A DNA stretch of 64,000 nt from the NCBI GenBank assembly GCA_951812345.1, contig OX638295.1:62001-126000 (forward strand), read 5' to 3'. Below, piece after piece: positions 1 through 9,066 of the stretch. Origin of the DNA: Rhodothermales bacterium. GTDB lineage: Bacteria > Bacteroidota > Rhodothermia > Rhodothermales > VXPQ01. How positions within the stretch are numbered: the stretch's first letter is position 1; the number at the start of each line of letters is the position of its first letter. Under the pieces are notes generated by a model that was not told the DNA's origin, did no database searches, and worked only from the letters and a program-made list of their open reading frames with translations. The translations under genes were made by a program, and so were the position numbers.

Positions 1-1078
1 CGCGGGGTTCGGCAATGACCTCTCCTATACATTCCGCATGCAGATCCCATTTTCGGAAAATGGTCTCGACTTCATCCTCCCGGCCTTGTTCGCACACAAG
101 CAGCATCCGCTCCTGACTCTCCGAAAGCATGATTTCATAGGGGGTCATCCCCACTTCACGCTGCGGCACCTTGTCCACATGCACGATCATGCCGCACCCG
201 CCTTTTGCGCTCATTTCGCAGGAGGAACAGGTAAGCCCGGCGGCCCCCATATCCTGAATGCCCACGATCACGCCGCTGGCGATAGCCTCCAGCGTGGCCT
301 CCAGCAAAAGCTTTTCGGTGAATGGATCGCCCACCTGCACGCTGGGGCGCTTCGCCTCACTCCCCTCCGAAATTTCCTCGGAGGCGAAGGTGGCGCCATG
401 AATGCCGTCCCGTCCGGTCGAAGACCCTACGATATACACCGGATTCCCCACGCCCTCGGCAATGGCCGAAGCGGTTTGTCCGATTTTCGCCACCCCCACG
501 CTCATGGCGTTGACGAGGGGATTGCCCTCATAGGACGGATCGAAATACACCTCGCCGGCCACAGTGGGCACACCGAAGGAATTGCCGTAGTCCCCGATTC
601 CGCGCACCACCCCGTCGAAGAGATAGCGCACGCGAGGATTATCCAGCGCACCGAACCGGAGCGAATTGAGCGAACAGATGGGCCGGGCGCCCATCGTGAA
701 GATATCGCGCTGGATGCCGCCCACACCGGTAGCGGCCCCCTGGTAGGGCTCTACTGCCGACGGGTGATTGTGCGATTCGATTTTGAACGCAACCGCAAGA
801 CCATCCCCGATATCGACGAGGCCCGCGTTTTCCTCTCCGGCTTCCGCAAGTAGCGCTTCACCCTCGCGGGGCAACGTCTTCAGCAGCGCAATGGAATTCT
901 TGTAGGAACAGTGTTCACTCCACATGACGGAATAAATGCCCAACTCGACGAAAGTCGGCGTGCGCCCGAGTTTGTCGAGAATCCATCCATACTCCTCGTC
1001 CGTCAATCCATGATCCCGAGCCATTTCTATGGTGACTTCCGGGATTGCGTCCGGCTGATCCGGCCTTATTTCCGCCAT
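1..1078 (-). CDS. purL: Phosphoribosylformylglycinamidine synthase subunit PurL (partial, C-terminus beyond window)
   Basis: PurL is the ATP-dependent synthetase of purine biosynthesis that converts FGAR to FGAM using ammonia delivered from PurQ. About 359 residues are visible from the start; the rest lies left of base 1. Translation from the ATG complementary to 1076-1078 gives [10 protein letters not shown], then EHCSYKNS at about residues 55-62 and [11 protein letters not shown] at about 101-111, both hallmark nucleotide/metal-binding segments of the family. Further on, GAAGLTCSS and [12 protein letters not shown] are also typical of the short bacterial PurL. The gene has no stop codon in the window. 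Its 5' side faces a repeat copy (1180-1302) and a divergent VOC gene. The family call is secure. Confidence 0.95.
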   Translation of the reverse strand, partial: MAEIRPDQPDAIPEVTIEMARDHGLTDEEYGWILDKLGRTPTFVELGIYSVMWSEHCSYKNSIALLKTLPREGEALLAEAGEENAGLVDIGDGLAVAFKIESHNHPSAVEPYQGAATGVGGIQRDIFTMGARPICSLNSLRFGALDNPRVRYLFDGVVRGIGDYGNSFGVPTVAGEVYFDPSYEGNPLVNAMSVGVAKIGQTASAIAEGVGNPVYIVGSSTGRDGIHGATFASEEISEGSEAKRPSVQVGDPFTEKLLLEATLEAIASGVIVGIQDMGAAGLTCSSCEMSAKGGCGMIVHVDKVPQREVGMTPYEIMLSESQERMLLVCEQGREDEVETIFRKWDLHAECIGEVIAEPR

Positions 1079-1387
1079 GCCTGCGTGAATAGGTAATAAC
1101 GTCTTTGCTGTGCCCGTGGAAATATACCCCGCAGACAACCGGTTTCATATGGAGAAATCGTTACTTCAACGTAATATCAGGATACGCTGATCAAAACCTC
1201 TTCGCTCAGCACTTTAAGGTGGGACCTGCCGCACTGCTTCGTCATTCCTTGCCAGCGCACCCCTCGCAGCCTCTGAGCTTTGCGGACTTAATCAGAGTAT
1301 CCTATTGCATTATTCGTTTTTCCCGATTCCGTGGTATACTATAGGATACTGGAATGCAAACAGGCCCCGAGGCAACCCGGCAACCCC
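1079..1387. other. Intergenic region purL / VOC gene
   Basis: This 309-base gap separates the divergent purL and VOC genes. Repeat copy A fills 1180-1302. The remainder contains TATACTATAGGATACTGG near 1331-1350, a plausible but unproven -10-like stretch for the downstream gene. No other gene is supported. Confidence 0.5.
1180..1302 (+). repeat. MITE-like interspersed repeat, copy A (internally deleted)
   Basis: This 123-bp copy begins GGATACGCTGATCAAAACC and ends with the inverted form (GACTTAATCAGAGTATCC). It lacks most of the internal sequence present in the 250-bp copies at 2963 and 48084: after the first 35 bases it jumps to the shared right part containing GGGACCTGCC and TTCGTCATTCCTTGCCAGCG. 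It lies between purL and the VOC gene, which are divergent. Confidence 0.85.
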
Positions 1388-1774
1388 ATGCTGAAGATTA
1401 TCCCGAACATCCCGGTGGCAGACCTCGAACGCTCCGTGGAGTTTTACCTGGACGTTCTCGGCTTCGAGATGATTAACATACGGGGGCGCGGCGAAATGGC
1501 GCGGGCCCACCTGCGTAGAGGCGGGGCGGAGATTATTTTCCGTTCCTGCGACCCGGAGGCGCCGCTCCCGTTTCCCGACCCGTTCCTGACGAATCAGGTC
1601 ATTCTGCACATTCAGGTGAACGACATCCTCGCCTTATACGACCGCATCAAGGAGGGGCGGGTGGAAGTGGTGCAGGCACTTGAGCCCACACTGTTCGGGG
1701 CTGCCCAATTCATGATTCGCGACATCGACGGGCGCATCATTTCCTTCGACCAACCGGGCAAAGTGCAGGGATAG
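1388..1774 (+). CDS. VOC (glyoxalase/bleomycin-resistance) superfamily protein
   Basis: A single-domain protein of 128 residues with the beta-alpha-beta-beta-beta signature of the vicinal oxygen chelate fold. It opens IPNIPVADLERSVEFYLDVLGFE and closes with FMIRDIDGRIISFDQP, the usual D.dGn.i.f.e-type end. VOC proteins bind a metal and act as isomerases, dioxygenases or antibiotic-binding proteins; substrate cannot be told from sequence alone. The ATG at 1388 was preferred over the upstream in-frame codon at 1331 because homology starts at MLKIIPNIPV and the upstream 19 residues look like leader. It is a stand-alone gene between repeat copy A and the convergent sigma factor gene. Confidence 0.8.
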   Translation: MLKIIPNIPVADLERSVEFYLDVLGFEMINIRGRGEMARAHLRRGGAEIIFRSCDPEAPLPFPDPFLTNQVILHIQVNDILALYDRIKEGRVEVVQALEPTLFGAAQFMIRDIDGRIISFDQPGKVQG

Positions 1775-1843
1775 GCCCTGCCGGGGACACGCACCTGCCA
1801 AGGGCATGACCGGGGGGTGCGCTATGGCGACGATTCCCTCCCG

Positions 1844-2683
1844 CTACCCGATGTGCATCTGCAATTCCTCGCGCCGGTGTTTCTGGCGCAGTTTGCGCAG
1901 CGCTTTTTCCTTGATCTGACGAACGCGCTCGCGGGTCAGATCGAAACGCTGGCCTATTTCTTCGAGCGTCAGAGGATGCTCGCGCCCGATCCCGAAATAA
2001 AGGCGGGTGATCTCCGCTTCACGTTCCTGCAACAGACCCAGCGCACATTCAATATCGATTTTGATGGACTCTTCCAGAAGGGTTTCGTCCGGAGAAATGT
2101 CTTCGTCGTCAGAAAATATATCCAGTAAACTATTGTCGTCGTCCTCATTGAACGGGGCATCCATCGAGAGGTGGCGCCCCGTATGCTGCATGGCCTCGCG
2201 AACCTTGTGGACATCGATCTCGAGCTCCTCGGCCAATTCCTCAATGTTCGGCGCTCGTTCGTGCTCCTGCGAAAGCCGGGCGCTGGTCTTGCGAATCTTC
2301 GAGATCGTGCCGATGCGGTTCAGCGGCAATCGAACTACGCGGCTTTGTTCAGCCAGGGCCTGCAAAATGGCTTGGCGAATCCACCAGACAGCATAGGAGA
2401 TAAACTTGAATCCGCGGGTCTCGTCGAACCGCTGGGCTGCTTTGATGAGCCCGTAATTACCTTCGTTGATCAGATCGGCGAGGGACAATCCCTGTCCCTG
2501 ATATTTTTTGGCCACGGAGACGACAAAGCGCAGATTTGCACGGGTCAGTTTGTGCAATGCTTCCTGATCTCCACCATGGATGCGCTGGGCCAGATATACC
2601 TCTTCATCCGGTTCAAGAAGCGGGATGCGACCGATCTCCTGGAGATACTGGTCCAGCATCCGCTGCTGACGGGGGACATACAT
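1844..2683 (-). CDS. rpoD: RNA polymerase primary sigma factor, RpoD/SigA family
   Basis: This 279-residue sigma-70 factor directs RNA polymerase to housekeeping promoters. Region 1.2 ([14 protein letters not shown]) covers about residues 9-22. Region 2 follows at about 48-110, with [32 protein letters not shown] and the melting/-10 segment [13 protein letters not shown]. Region 3 occupies about 118-190. Region 4 ([20 protein letters not shown]) is at about 238-257. It lacks the long region 1.1 of proteobacterial RpoD, as is normal for Bacteroidota-type primary sigma factors. An acidic stretch ([22 protein letters not shown]) follows region 3. It could in principle be a secondary paralogue, but length and completeness favour the primary factor. 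Confidence 0.93.
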   Translation of the reverse strand: MYVPRQQRMLDQYLQEIGRIPLLEPDEEVYLAQRIHGGDQEALHKLTRANLRFVVSVAKKYQGQGLSLADLINEGNYGLIKAAQRFDETRGFKFISYAVWWIRQAILQALAEQSRVVRLPLNRIGTISKIRKTSARLSQEHERAPNIEELAEELEIDVHKVREAMQHTGRHLSMDAPFNEDDDNSLLDIFSDDEDISPDETLLEESIKIDIECALGLLQEREAEITRLYFGIGREHPLTLEEIGQRFDLTRERVRQIKEKALRKLRQKHRREELQMHIG

Positions 2684-3174
2684 AGGTCAAGCTGGGGTTG
2701 TAGCGGTAGTGCGGGGTATGGTTTGCCGTTTTACTTGAAAAAAGCTGGACGAAGCGTCCTGTGCGCCGCCACAAGGCCGGAAAAGCACTGGCCTCCCTGG
2801 CGCCATATCGTATCGAGTCGGTTGCAATTCATGCCCGCAAACAAAGAAAGTTCCGGATATTCCCCGATTTCGATACAAAAAACGCATTCGTTACAAGATG
2901 CGCATAGTATTGAATACAGAAATCCTACCGGCGTTCCCTCGCATGGGTTTCCGATGAATTAAGGACACTCTGATCAAATCCACTTCGCTCAGCACTTCAC
3001 TTTCGTGCGTAAAGGATGTCACGATTCCATTGTTGAAATCATCAACGCTGTGGATGCGGGGCAATGCGGCGTGAAGCGCCCTTCGGGAGGCAGAGAGGAG
3101 CACGCTGGCCGTGTCATTCCTCATTGTGTGGGGCCTGCCACACTGCTTCGTCATTCCTTGCCAGCGCACTCCTT
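2684..3174. other. Intergenic region rpoD / GH3 with repeat copy B
   Basis: A 491-base space between the start of rpoD and the stop of GH3, both on the minus strand. The left 280 bases (2684-2962) are the presumptive rpoD leader and promoter; no convincing -35/-10 pair or gene was found there. The right part is occupied by repeat copy B, which continues into GH3. Confidence 0.5.
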
Positions 3175-3211
3175 TCAGCCTCTGAGCTTTGCGGACTTAA
3201 TCGGAGTGTCC
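2963..3211 (+). repeat. MITE-like interspersed repeat, copy B (full length)
   Basis: A 249-bp copy bounded by GGACACTCTGATCAAATCC and GACTTAATCGGAGTGTCC. Both ends carry GGACAC where most copies have GGATAC, so end-to-end pairing is retained. An inner inverted pair CTTCAC / GTGAAG and a GTGTGG-GGCCTG-CCACAC hairpin are present. Its last 37 bases overlap the 3' end of the GH3 gene on the opposite strand. Confidence 0.9.
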
Positions 3212-4791
3212 TTGAGCAAAGCAATCACGGCGTCGGCGATCTTGCGATCTTCGCACATGCGCGGCACCTTGGTTTGGCCACCCACCTTCTCCCGCGTTTC
3301 CCGGAGCCACGCATGGAACGCTCCGGGAGGCAACGCCACCACATCAGGCGACTCGAACGCCTGCGACTCGCGGCGAATCCGGTAATGCCGGTTATACTCG
3401 TTGAGGTAGTCGTCTATTGCGCCCGAAAAACGATCCATGCTGTCCGGCGCCTGCTCGAATTCCACCAGCCACTGATGGGACGGGGGGCGATCGGTTTTCG
3501 GGGGATTCGGAGCAATATGGAAATCGCGCACCCGCGCACCCGTACGCTCGCAGGCAACGCGCAACGCATGGCGCGCTTCCTCGCCGAAAACGGCCTCTCC
3601 GTACTTGTCTATCATCTCGTTCGTACGCCCTGCCACAAAGATTTTATGCGGAGAGGTCTCCGTGAAGCGCACGACGTCCCCGACGGGGTAAGCCCAGAGT
3701 CCGCTGCATGTGGAAACGAAAAGGCCGTACCGCACATCGGTTTCCACCTCGCCGATCGTATATCGACGCGGATTCGGATCGTTGATCTCGTCCATCCGGA
3801 CAAATTCGAAGAACACGCCGTTGTCAAGATGCAGGAGCATAGCCGGATCGCTTGCGTCGTCCTGAAAGGAAAAAAATCCTTCCGAAGCGCCATACACCTC
3901 CAGAAATCGCATTTTCGGCGAGGCGATTTTATCCCGGAGCAATTCCCGGTAGGAACTCAGCGCCACACCCCCTGCAATGAATAGCTGCAACCGGGGCCAT
4001 ACGTCGGCAACCGTTCTGGCGTCGGAACCGAACCGCTCCCGATGCTGCCGGATAAGTTCGTCGAAAAAAACCATGGACCATGATGGAACCATCGCCAGGC
4101 ACCGCACATCCATCCCTGCAGTCCGCCGGGCAATTACGCGCAATTTTTCTTCCCAACTCGGGAGAAAGGCTACCTTGTTCGGGACAGCCTGAAAAATATG
4201 CCGGTACAAAAAAGGCGCATGTTCCGCCTGAAGCCCGCTGACCTCCCCGATTTTCGTACCAGGATAGGCCGGATCCTCTTCAATGCGGCCGGGCATCATA
4301 ACATGCTTGCCCAGCAAGTACCCGACATTGCCCGTCCGGGTTAAATACGTCACCCCGACGGAGAGCGTGAAACGGCGATTCGCAGCAAGCATTTCCATAC
4401 TCACCGGGATGATCTTCCCGGTGGATGTCGTCCCGCTCGATACCGCGAAATGCCCGAACGCACCGGGCCATATAACATCTCGCGCTCCGCCCCGGATACG
4501 ACGTATGTCCTCCTCGAAGTCGCTATAGGTATGAAGTGGTACGCGGGCCTGATACGTTGCAACCACATCCCGGGCGAGGGCGATCTCGCCGAACCCGTAC
4601 CGGCGGCCCCACTCCGTACCGGCGGCCTGCTGCAAGAGGTCTCGCAACAGAGTATGCTGCACATCTACCGGGTTATTTAAAAACCCTTCCACTTTAGCGA
4701 GCGTTCGTAAGGAAAACCGGGCCGCCCGTTTTTCAGCGGCTTTTTGAGAACGGTCCGAATCGGCACCGTTTGCGCCGGACAAAGTAAACAT
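3175..4791 (-). CDS. GH3 family acyl-adenylate-forming protein
   Basis: A 538-residue member of the GH3 family (PF03321), which belongs to the ANL superfamily that adenylates carboxylates and, in plants, conjugates them to amino acids. The ATP-binding P-loop-like motif SSGTTSTGK is at residues 118-126. The later motifs EVYGASEGFFSFQ, VGDVVRF and FVAGRTNEMI match the family's acceptor and hinge regions. The bacterial substrate is unknown. The eleven C-terminal residues DTPIKSAKLRG and the stop codon are encoded by repeat copy B, so the native C-terminus was probably replaced when the repeat inserted. Only 29 bases separate its start from the divergent folP gene, so the two promoters must overlap or lie inside the genes. 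Confidence 0.88.
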   Translation of the reverse strand: MFTLSGANGADSDRSQKAAEKRAARFSLRTLAKVEGFLNNPVDVQHTLLRDLLQQAAGTEWGRRYGFGEIALARDVVATYQARVPLHTYSDFEEDIRRIRGGARDVIWPGAFGHFAVSSGTTSTGKIIPVSMEMLAANRRFTLSVGVTYLTRTGNVGYLLGKHVMMPGRIEEDPAYPGTKIGEVSGLQAEHAPFLYRHIFQAVPNKVAFLPSWEEKLRVIARRTAGMDVRCLAMVPSWSMVFFDELIRQHRERFGSDARTVADVWPRLQLFIAGGVALSSYRELLRDKIASPKMRFLEVYGASEGFFSFQDDASDPAMLLHLDNGVFFEFVRMDEINDPNPRRYTIGEVETDVRYGLFVSTCSGLWAYPVGDVVRFTETSPHKIFVAGRTNEMIDKYGEAVFGEEARHALRVACERTGARVRDFHIAPNPPKTDRPPSHQWLVEFEQAPDSMDRFSGAIDDYLNEYNRHYRIRRESQAFESPDVVALPPGAFHAWLRETREKVGGQTKVPRMCEDRKIADAVIALLKDTPIKSAKLRG

Positions 4792-4820
4792 ACTTAAGAC
4801 AACGTCCGAGACAGGTCTTT

Positions 4821-5744
4821 ATGTTCAAAATACACCCCGCAAAAACGATATCCGATCCCGATGCGTTCCTTGTGCGCGTACGCAGGAAGACGCTGGATTG
4901 CACGCCAGGGATGGCCTCCGGGGCACATGTCATGGGCATTCTGAACGTAACCCCGGATTCGTTTTCGGACGGTGGAGCGTACACCTCCGTGCCGGCGGCT
5001 TTGCGCCGCGTCGAGGAAATGCTCGACGAAGGTGCTTCGCTCATCGACATAGGCGGGGAATCGTCCCGTCCGCGCGGCACTGTGTATGGCGAAGGGGCCT
5101 CCGCCGTTCCGATCCGCCAGGAAATAAATCGGGTGCTTCCGGTCGTGGAAGCCGTGGTCGATCGCTTTCCAGAAGCTATTTTGTCCATCGACACCTGGAA
5201 GCCGGAGGTAGCGGAGGCAGCGCTCGCAGCGGGAGCGCACATCATCAACGATGTCACCGGACTTCGATATACCGAGGAAACGGCAACCGTAGCAGCCGGG
5301 TACAATGCCCCGCTCGTGATCATGCACTCGACCGGCAAACCAGGGGATATGCCGGCCCGGCACGAGTATGCGGATGTCGTGCGCGAAGTCACGGCTTCAT
5401 TGGCGGCGAGCGTAGAACGGGCAGAAGCGGTGGGGGTGCGGCACATTGTGGTCGATCCCGGTTTCGGTTTCGGGAAACGCCACGAAGAAAACCTGCAACT
5501 GCTTGGTGCGCTGGGAGATATATTGAAACTGGGACGCCCGGTCATGATCGGCGTATCGCGGAAAAGCGCCATTGGGGCAATTCTCGGCACACCCGATGAC
5601 CCTGCCCCGGTCGAAAAACGGCTTTTCGGATCCCTGGGCGCCACGGCGCTTGGGGTTCTGCGCGGTGCATCCATCGTGCGCACCCACGATGTGCGCCCCA
5701 CCGTGGAATTACTTAAGGGCATCGGCGCTGCCCTGTATGTATAG
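4821..5744 (+). CDS. folP: Dihydropteroate synthase
   Basis: FolP condenses 6-hydroxymethyl-7,8-dihydropterin diphosphate with p-aminobenzoate in folate synthesis and is the sulfonamide target. The 307-residue protein carries MGILNVTPDSFSDGG (about residues 38-52), SIDTWKPEVAEAAL, IINDVTG, LVIMHSTG, VVDPGFGFGKR and the C-terminal GVSRKSAIG and RTHDV motifs, in the canonical TIM-barrel order. It is somewhat longer than E. coli FolP (282) because of an N-terminal extension of about 30 residues. Nine bases separate it from cdaA, so folP-cdaA-pcm probably form an operon. The folP-cdaA adjacency is familiar in Bacteroidota. Confidence 0.96.
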   Translation: MFKIHPAKTISDPDAFLVRVRRKTLDCTPGMASGAHVMGILNVTPDSFSDGGAYTSVPAALRRVEEMLDEGASLIDIGGESSRPRGTVYGEGASAVPIRQEINRVLPVVEAVVDRFPEAILSIDTWKPEVAEAALAAGAHIINDVTGLRYTEETATVAAGYNAPLVIMHSTGKPGDMPARHEYADVVREVTASLAASVERAEAVGVRHIVVDPGFGFGKRHEENLQLLGALGDILKLGRPVMIGVSRKSAIGAILGTPDDPAPVEKRLFGSLGATALGVLRGASIVRTHDVRPTVELLKGIGAALYV

Positions 5745-5753
5745 GATACCATT

Positions 5754-6548
5754 GTGCAGATAACCGATTGGGTCATACCGCTTCGCATTGTCGATTTCGT
5801 CGAAATCGCAGCGGTGTCGTACATCCTGTACAAGCTTTACCGGTTCATGCGGGGTACGATCGCCTTGCAGATATTGATCGGGCTCATTGCGCTGTACGTC
5901 GTGCAGGTGATCGTAACAGCGGTAGACATGACCATGCTTCCGGCCCTTTTTTCGTCGATCGGCGAGGTGGCCGTGCTGGCGGTCATCATTCTGTTTCAGC
6001 CGGAAATACGGCGCGTACTGCTCTTGCTGGGACGTAATCCGCTGATAAGGCGCTTCGTCCGTTCGCCCGCACAGGAAAGAACAATGCTGGAAGTCATTGC
6101 CGCTGTGGAAGAAATGAGCAAGGGGCATGTGGGCGCATTGATCGCATTCGAACGCTCCTCGGGCCTGCGGAACTACACCGAAACGGGTATCAGCATCGAG
6201 GGAAATGTTTCCCGTGACTTACTGGTCACTATCTTTCAGGGACAAAATCCCCTCCATGACGGAGCCGTCATCATAAGCGGTCACCGCGTGGAAGCCGCAC
6301 GATGCATCTTGCCGGTCTCAAGCAACATAAAACCGGGCACGCCCATGGGATTGCGCCATCGCGCAGCCATCGGCCTTTCCGAACAGACGGATGCGTTCGT
6401 CATCATCGTTTCCGAGGAACGAGGCGCCATTTCCGTATCGGTGGATGGCGAATTGCGACAAAACCTGTCTGCCGACGACCTGCGGACAAGCCTCACCGAG
6501 GCGTTTACCCAGGACCCCGGCCATGAACCAGCCTCTGTCGAGACGTAA
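5754..6548 (+). CDS. cdaA: Diadenylate cyclase CdaA (c-di-AMP synthase)
   Basis: This protein makes the second messenger c-di-AMP from two ATP. The 264 residues comprise three N-terminal membrane helices (about 9-27, 36-56 and 65-82), then a DAC domain with the catalytic DGA motif at residues 169-171 (NPLHDGAVIISGHRV) and the RHRAA motif at 201-205. The start is GTG at 5754, nine bases after folP stops; no better in-frame start exists. The next gene, pcm, begins two bases after the stop, consistent with translational coupling. No CdaR or GlmM gene is next to it, unlike Firmicutes. Confidence 0.94.
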   Translation: MQITDWVIPLRIVDFVEIAAVSYILYKLYRFMRGTIALQILIGLIALYVVQVIVTAVDMTMLPALFSSIGEVAVLAVIILFQPEIRRVLLLLGRNPLIRRFVRSPAQERTMLEVIAAVEEMSKGHVGALIAFERSSGLRNYTETGISIEGNVSRDLLVTIFQGQNPLHDGAVIISGHRVEAARCILPVSSNIKPGTPMGLRHRAAIGLSEQTDAFVIIVSEERGAISVSVDGELRQNLSADDLRTSLTEAFTQDPGHEPASVET

Positions 6549-6550
6549 TC

Positions 6551-7219
6551 ATGCTACGTGACGGTGTATTCGACCGGCGACGGCAGCGGCTCGTAGATCA
6601 GATGCGGGAGAACGGTATTACCGATGAGCGCGTGCTGGCCGCCATCGGCTCGGTGCATCGGCACCGGTTTGTGGAAGGAGCATTCAGGCCGCGCGCCTAC
6701 GAGGACGAGGCGCTGCCGATCGGCATGAAGCAAACGATATCACAGCCCTATACGGTGGCGTACCAGACTATGCTGCTGGATCCGCATCCGGGAGATCGGA
6801 TTCTCGAAGTGGGCACGGGCAGCGGGTATCAGGCAGCCGTACTTTGCGAAATGGGCGCCCGCGTATTTTCCATCGAGCGCCACAGGCCTCTGCTGGTCCG
6901 CACGCGCAGCATTCTCGAATCACTCGGATACCGGGTCGTGCTCAAAACCGGCGATGGCACTCTGGGGTGGGCATCCCAGGCTCCTTTCGATGGGATTGTT
7001 GTCACTGCCGGCGCATCGGAAACGCCGGAAGCACTTCTCCGGCAACTTCGCATCGAAGGAGAAGACGACAAACCGGCTGGACGGCTGGTAATACCTGTCG
7101 GTGACCGCCGCACGCAGACCATGAATCTGTACCGGCGCCTCGGCGAAGACGATTACGAGCGGACGGCCAGCAGAAATTTCAAGTTCGTCCCGCTGATCGG
7201 GGAGCAGGGGGGGCTGTAG
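6551..7219 (+). CDS. pcm: Protein-L-isoaspartate O-methyltransferase
   Basis: Pcm repairs isoaspartyl residues in damaged proteins using S-adenosylmethionine. The 222-residue protein has the family motif QTISQPYTVA at residues 61-70, the SAM-binding GxGxG motif EVGTGSGYQ at 86-94, then FDGIVVTAG and RLVIPVGD in the right order. It is the last gene of the folP-cdaA-pcm cluster. The final base of its TAG stop is also the first base of repeat copy C, so the repeat abuts the gene exactly. Confidence 0.95.
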   Translation: MLRDGVFDRRRQRLVDQMRENGITDERVLAAIGSVHRHRFVEGAFRPRAYEDEALPIGMKQTISQPYTVAYQTMLLDPHPGDRILEVGTGSGYQAAVLCEMGARVFSIERHRPLLVRTRSILESLGYRVVLKTGDGTLGWASQAPFDGIVVTAGASETPEALLRQLRIEGEDDKPAGRLVIPVGDRRTQTMNLYRRLGEDDYERTASRNFKFVPLIGEQGGL

Positions 7220-7473
7220 GATACTCTGATCAAGTCCGCGAAGTTCAGAGGCTTGCGAGGGGTGCGCTGGCAAGGAATGACGAAGCAGTGTGGCAGGCCC
7301 CACATAATGAGGAATGACACGGCCAGCGTGCCCCTCTCTGCCTCCCAAAGGGCGCTTCACGTCCGCGACGCCCCGAATCCGCAGTGTTTCCCGCTGATTT
7401 CAACGATGAAACCATGACATCCTGTCCTCGTGAACGTGAAGCGCTGATCGAAGCGGACTTGATCAGAGTATCC
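7219..7473 (-). repeat. MITE-like interspersed repeat, copy C (full length, inverted)
   Basis: A 255-bp copy in reverse orientation relative to copies B and E. The two ends, read with the flanking GTA/TAC, form a perfect 24-bp inverted repeat (GTAGGATACTCTGATCAAGT plus CCGC). An inner perfect 11-bp inverted pair GCGCTTCACGT / ACGTGAAGCGC is present. It lies between the convergent pcm and the GGDEF-like gene, five to ten bases from each stop codon. Confidence 0.9.
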
Positions 7474-7480
7474 TACGGGA

Positions 7481-8857
7481 CTACTCGACGATGGTGCACA
7501 TCCCGGTGTCGAAGGCCTCCCGAAGCGCCTGCGTGGCTTCCCTGCGAAGGGCTTCCGCACTGGCATTCTCCTCATGCAGCAAGGCAATGCCTATGCTCAC
7601 TCCATCCTCCAGCAACCCGGAATAATTGAGCATATCCTGCTGGAACCGGACCGCCCACTGCTCTACGGCGACCCCCTCTTCCTTGAAAAACACACCAAAC
7701 ATAAGTTCGCCGAACCGCTCGACGCGAGCGCCCTGGACGGTCTCTCTCAGCCTCTGCACCAGCAGGCTCTCGGCTTGCATGACCACCCGCTTGCCCCCTT
7801 CATCAGCAACCTCCTCGGCACGATTCAAGTAAACGAGAGCCAGCGCAAGGGGCGTGCCCTGGTCACGTGCCTGCCATATCTCTTCCTCGATAATTTCACT
7901 CCGCGGACGCGCGTCTTCTGTCGATTCCTGCAACAGTTCGTCGCAAATTCCCATCTCAAGAATGTTTCCCAGAAGATGGGCGAAATGAGTGGATAGTAAC
8001 TGTTTCTCTTCAGAATCGAGGATGTGCTCCCGCATCGCATCGGCAAGCAGTACGTATTGGCCCAGCGACGAAGGAACCGGAACGGGGAAAAGAACTACTT
8101 CCTTGACCGCAACCCGTTGTCGGTAATACCCGCACACATTCCCCGAGAGCTGGTCTTCGGATGCGCGGAGCACATGCACCCCCGGTTGCCGATGCTCCCA
8201 TTGCAAGAGAGGTTTTTTCGATACAAAAAGACCGTTGCCGCGAGCGTTGCCGTTCAGACTGACGATGGCCTCGATATGGTATTGGGGTGCTCTCTTCGGC
8301 TGCCTCAACAGGCAAACCGTATTGGCCTGTGCAATGGCGCGGTATGCCTGCAAATAGGGAAGGAGTACCTCGCGCAGCGATTTATGCACCGACTCGTTGA
8401 CGGATATCCGAAAACTTTGCGACTGTTCCTGAATGGAGAAATCCAGGGTGCCCTGTACGGGTACGTCTATATGGGCGCCGTTCGTTTTCGAGGCGCCGTT
8501 TGTCCCGGACGCCGCCGACCCATTTCCAGAAGCGACCTCTGCAAAAGAGTCTGCTTCATCCTCTCCGGGTCCGCCACCGGAGCCTTTCGGACGAATGTCC
8601 AGAATGCCCAGCGAAGCAAGAGCTCTGTCCCTGTCCTCTTCTTCCTCTACGGACGCATCGGATGTAATGTCGGGCAAGAGTTCCGGCTTCTCCTTATACC
8701 TGTTGCGCCTTTGGCGTCGACGCACGATATGAACAATCGCCATGATCAAGGCGACGCCCAGCGAAGCACCTGCCGCTACGAACAGAAGAGGTTGCTCAAT
8801 GACTAACGCAAGCACGGCGGCCACCACCGCCACGATGACAAAAAGAATGCGGAACAT
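7481..8857 (-). CDS. Membrane-anchored protein with degenerate GGDEF-like C-terminus
   Basis: A 458-residue protein of unassigned function. Two hydrophobic helices (about residues 3-22 and 27-45) are followed by a basic RRRQRRNR cluster, then an acidic and Gly/Asn-rich linker to about 135. A central 140-300 region could be a GAF-like sensor fold. The last 150 residues (PLALALVYLNRAEEV, RFGELMFGVFF, VSIGIALLHEENASAEALRR) follow the layout of a GGDEF domain, but the GGDEF active-site signature itself is missing (ERFGELMFG stands in its place), so cyclase activity is not expected. It could be a c-di-GMP-independent scaffold or sensor. It is monocistronic and convergent with pcm across repeat copy C. 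Confidence 0.55.
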   Translation of the reverse strand: MFRILFVIVAVVAAVLALVIEQPLLFVAAGASLGVALIMAIVHIVRRRQRRNRYKEKPELLPDITSDASVEEEEDRDRALASLGILDIRPKGSGGGPGEDEADSFAEVASGNGSAASGTNGASKTNGAHIDVPVQGTLDFSIQEQSQSFRISVNESVHKSLREVLLPYLQAYRAIAQANTVCLLRQPKRAPQYHIEAIVSLNGNARGNGLFVSKKPLLQWEHRQPGVHVLRASEDQLSGNVCGYYRQRVAVKEVVLFPVPVPSSLGQYVLLADAMREHILDSEEKQLLSTHFAHLLGNILEMGICDELLQESTEDARPRSEIIEEEIWQARDQGTPLALALVYLNRAEEVADEGGKRVVMQAESLLVQRLRETVQGARVERFGELMFGVFFKEEGVAVEQWAVRFQQDMLNYSGLLEDGVSIGIALLHEENASAEALRREATQALREAFDTGMCTIVE

Positions 8858-9066
8858 ATCCTGTCATATACTGCCAGTGAACAGGGGATGAAAACGAGGC
8901 AGATACAGCACCGTATTGGGTGGATACAGAATGCCATAAGTAATCTACGGAACCGTATAGATAATATCAACGAATCTTGAAATCTCTCAACCACGTACGC
9001 AGAACCTCCAAAATATTGCTCAGATCGGTTTCTTAGTGTAATTGATTTTAGGATACCGCCTATCTG

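Noticed and set aside
38-853. Plus-strand 271-codon open frame
   Set aside because: It is the opposite-strand shadow of purL, whose conserved motifs are clear on the minus strand.
2171-2962. Long plus-strand frame over rpoD and its leader
   Set aside because: It overlaps the sigma factor gene on the opposite strand and has no recognisable domain.
7384-7629. Small frames inside the repeat copies (for example 7384, 20296, 48082)
   Set aside because: The frames recur in every copy because the repeat sequence is shared; reading direction and length vary, so coding is unlikely.
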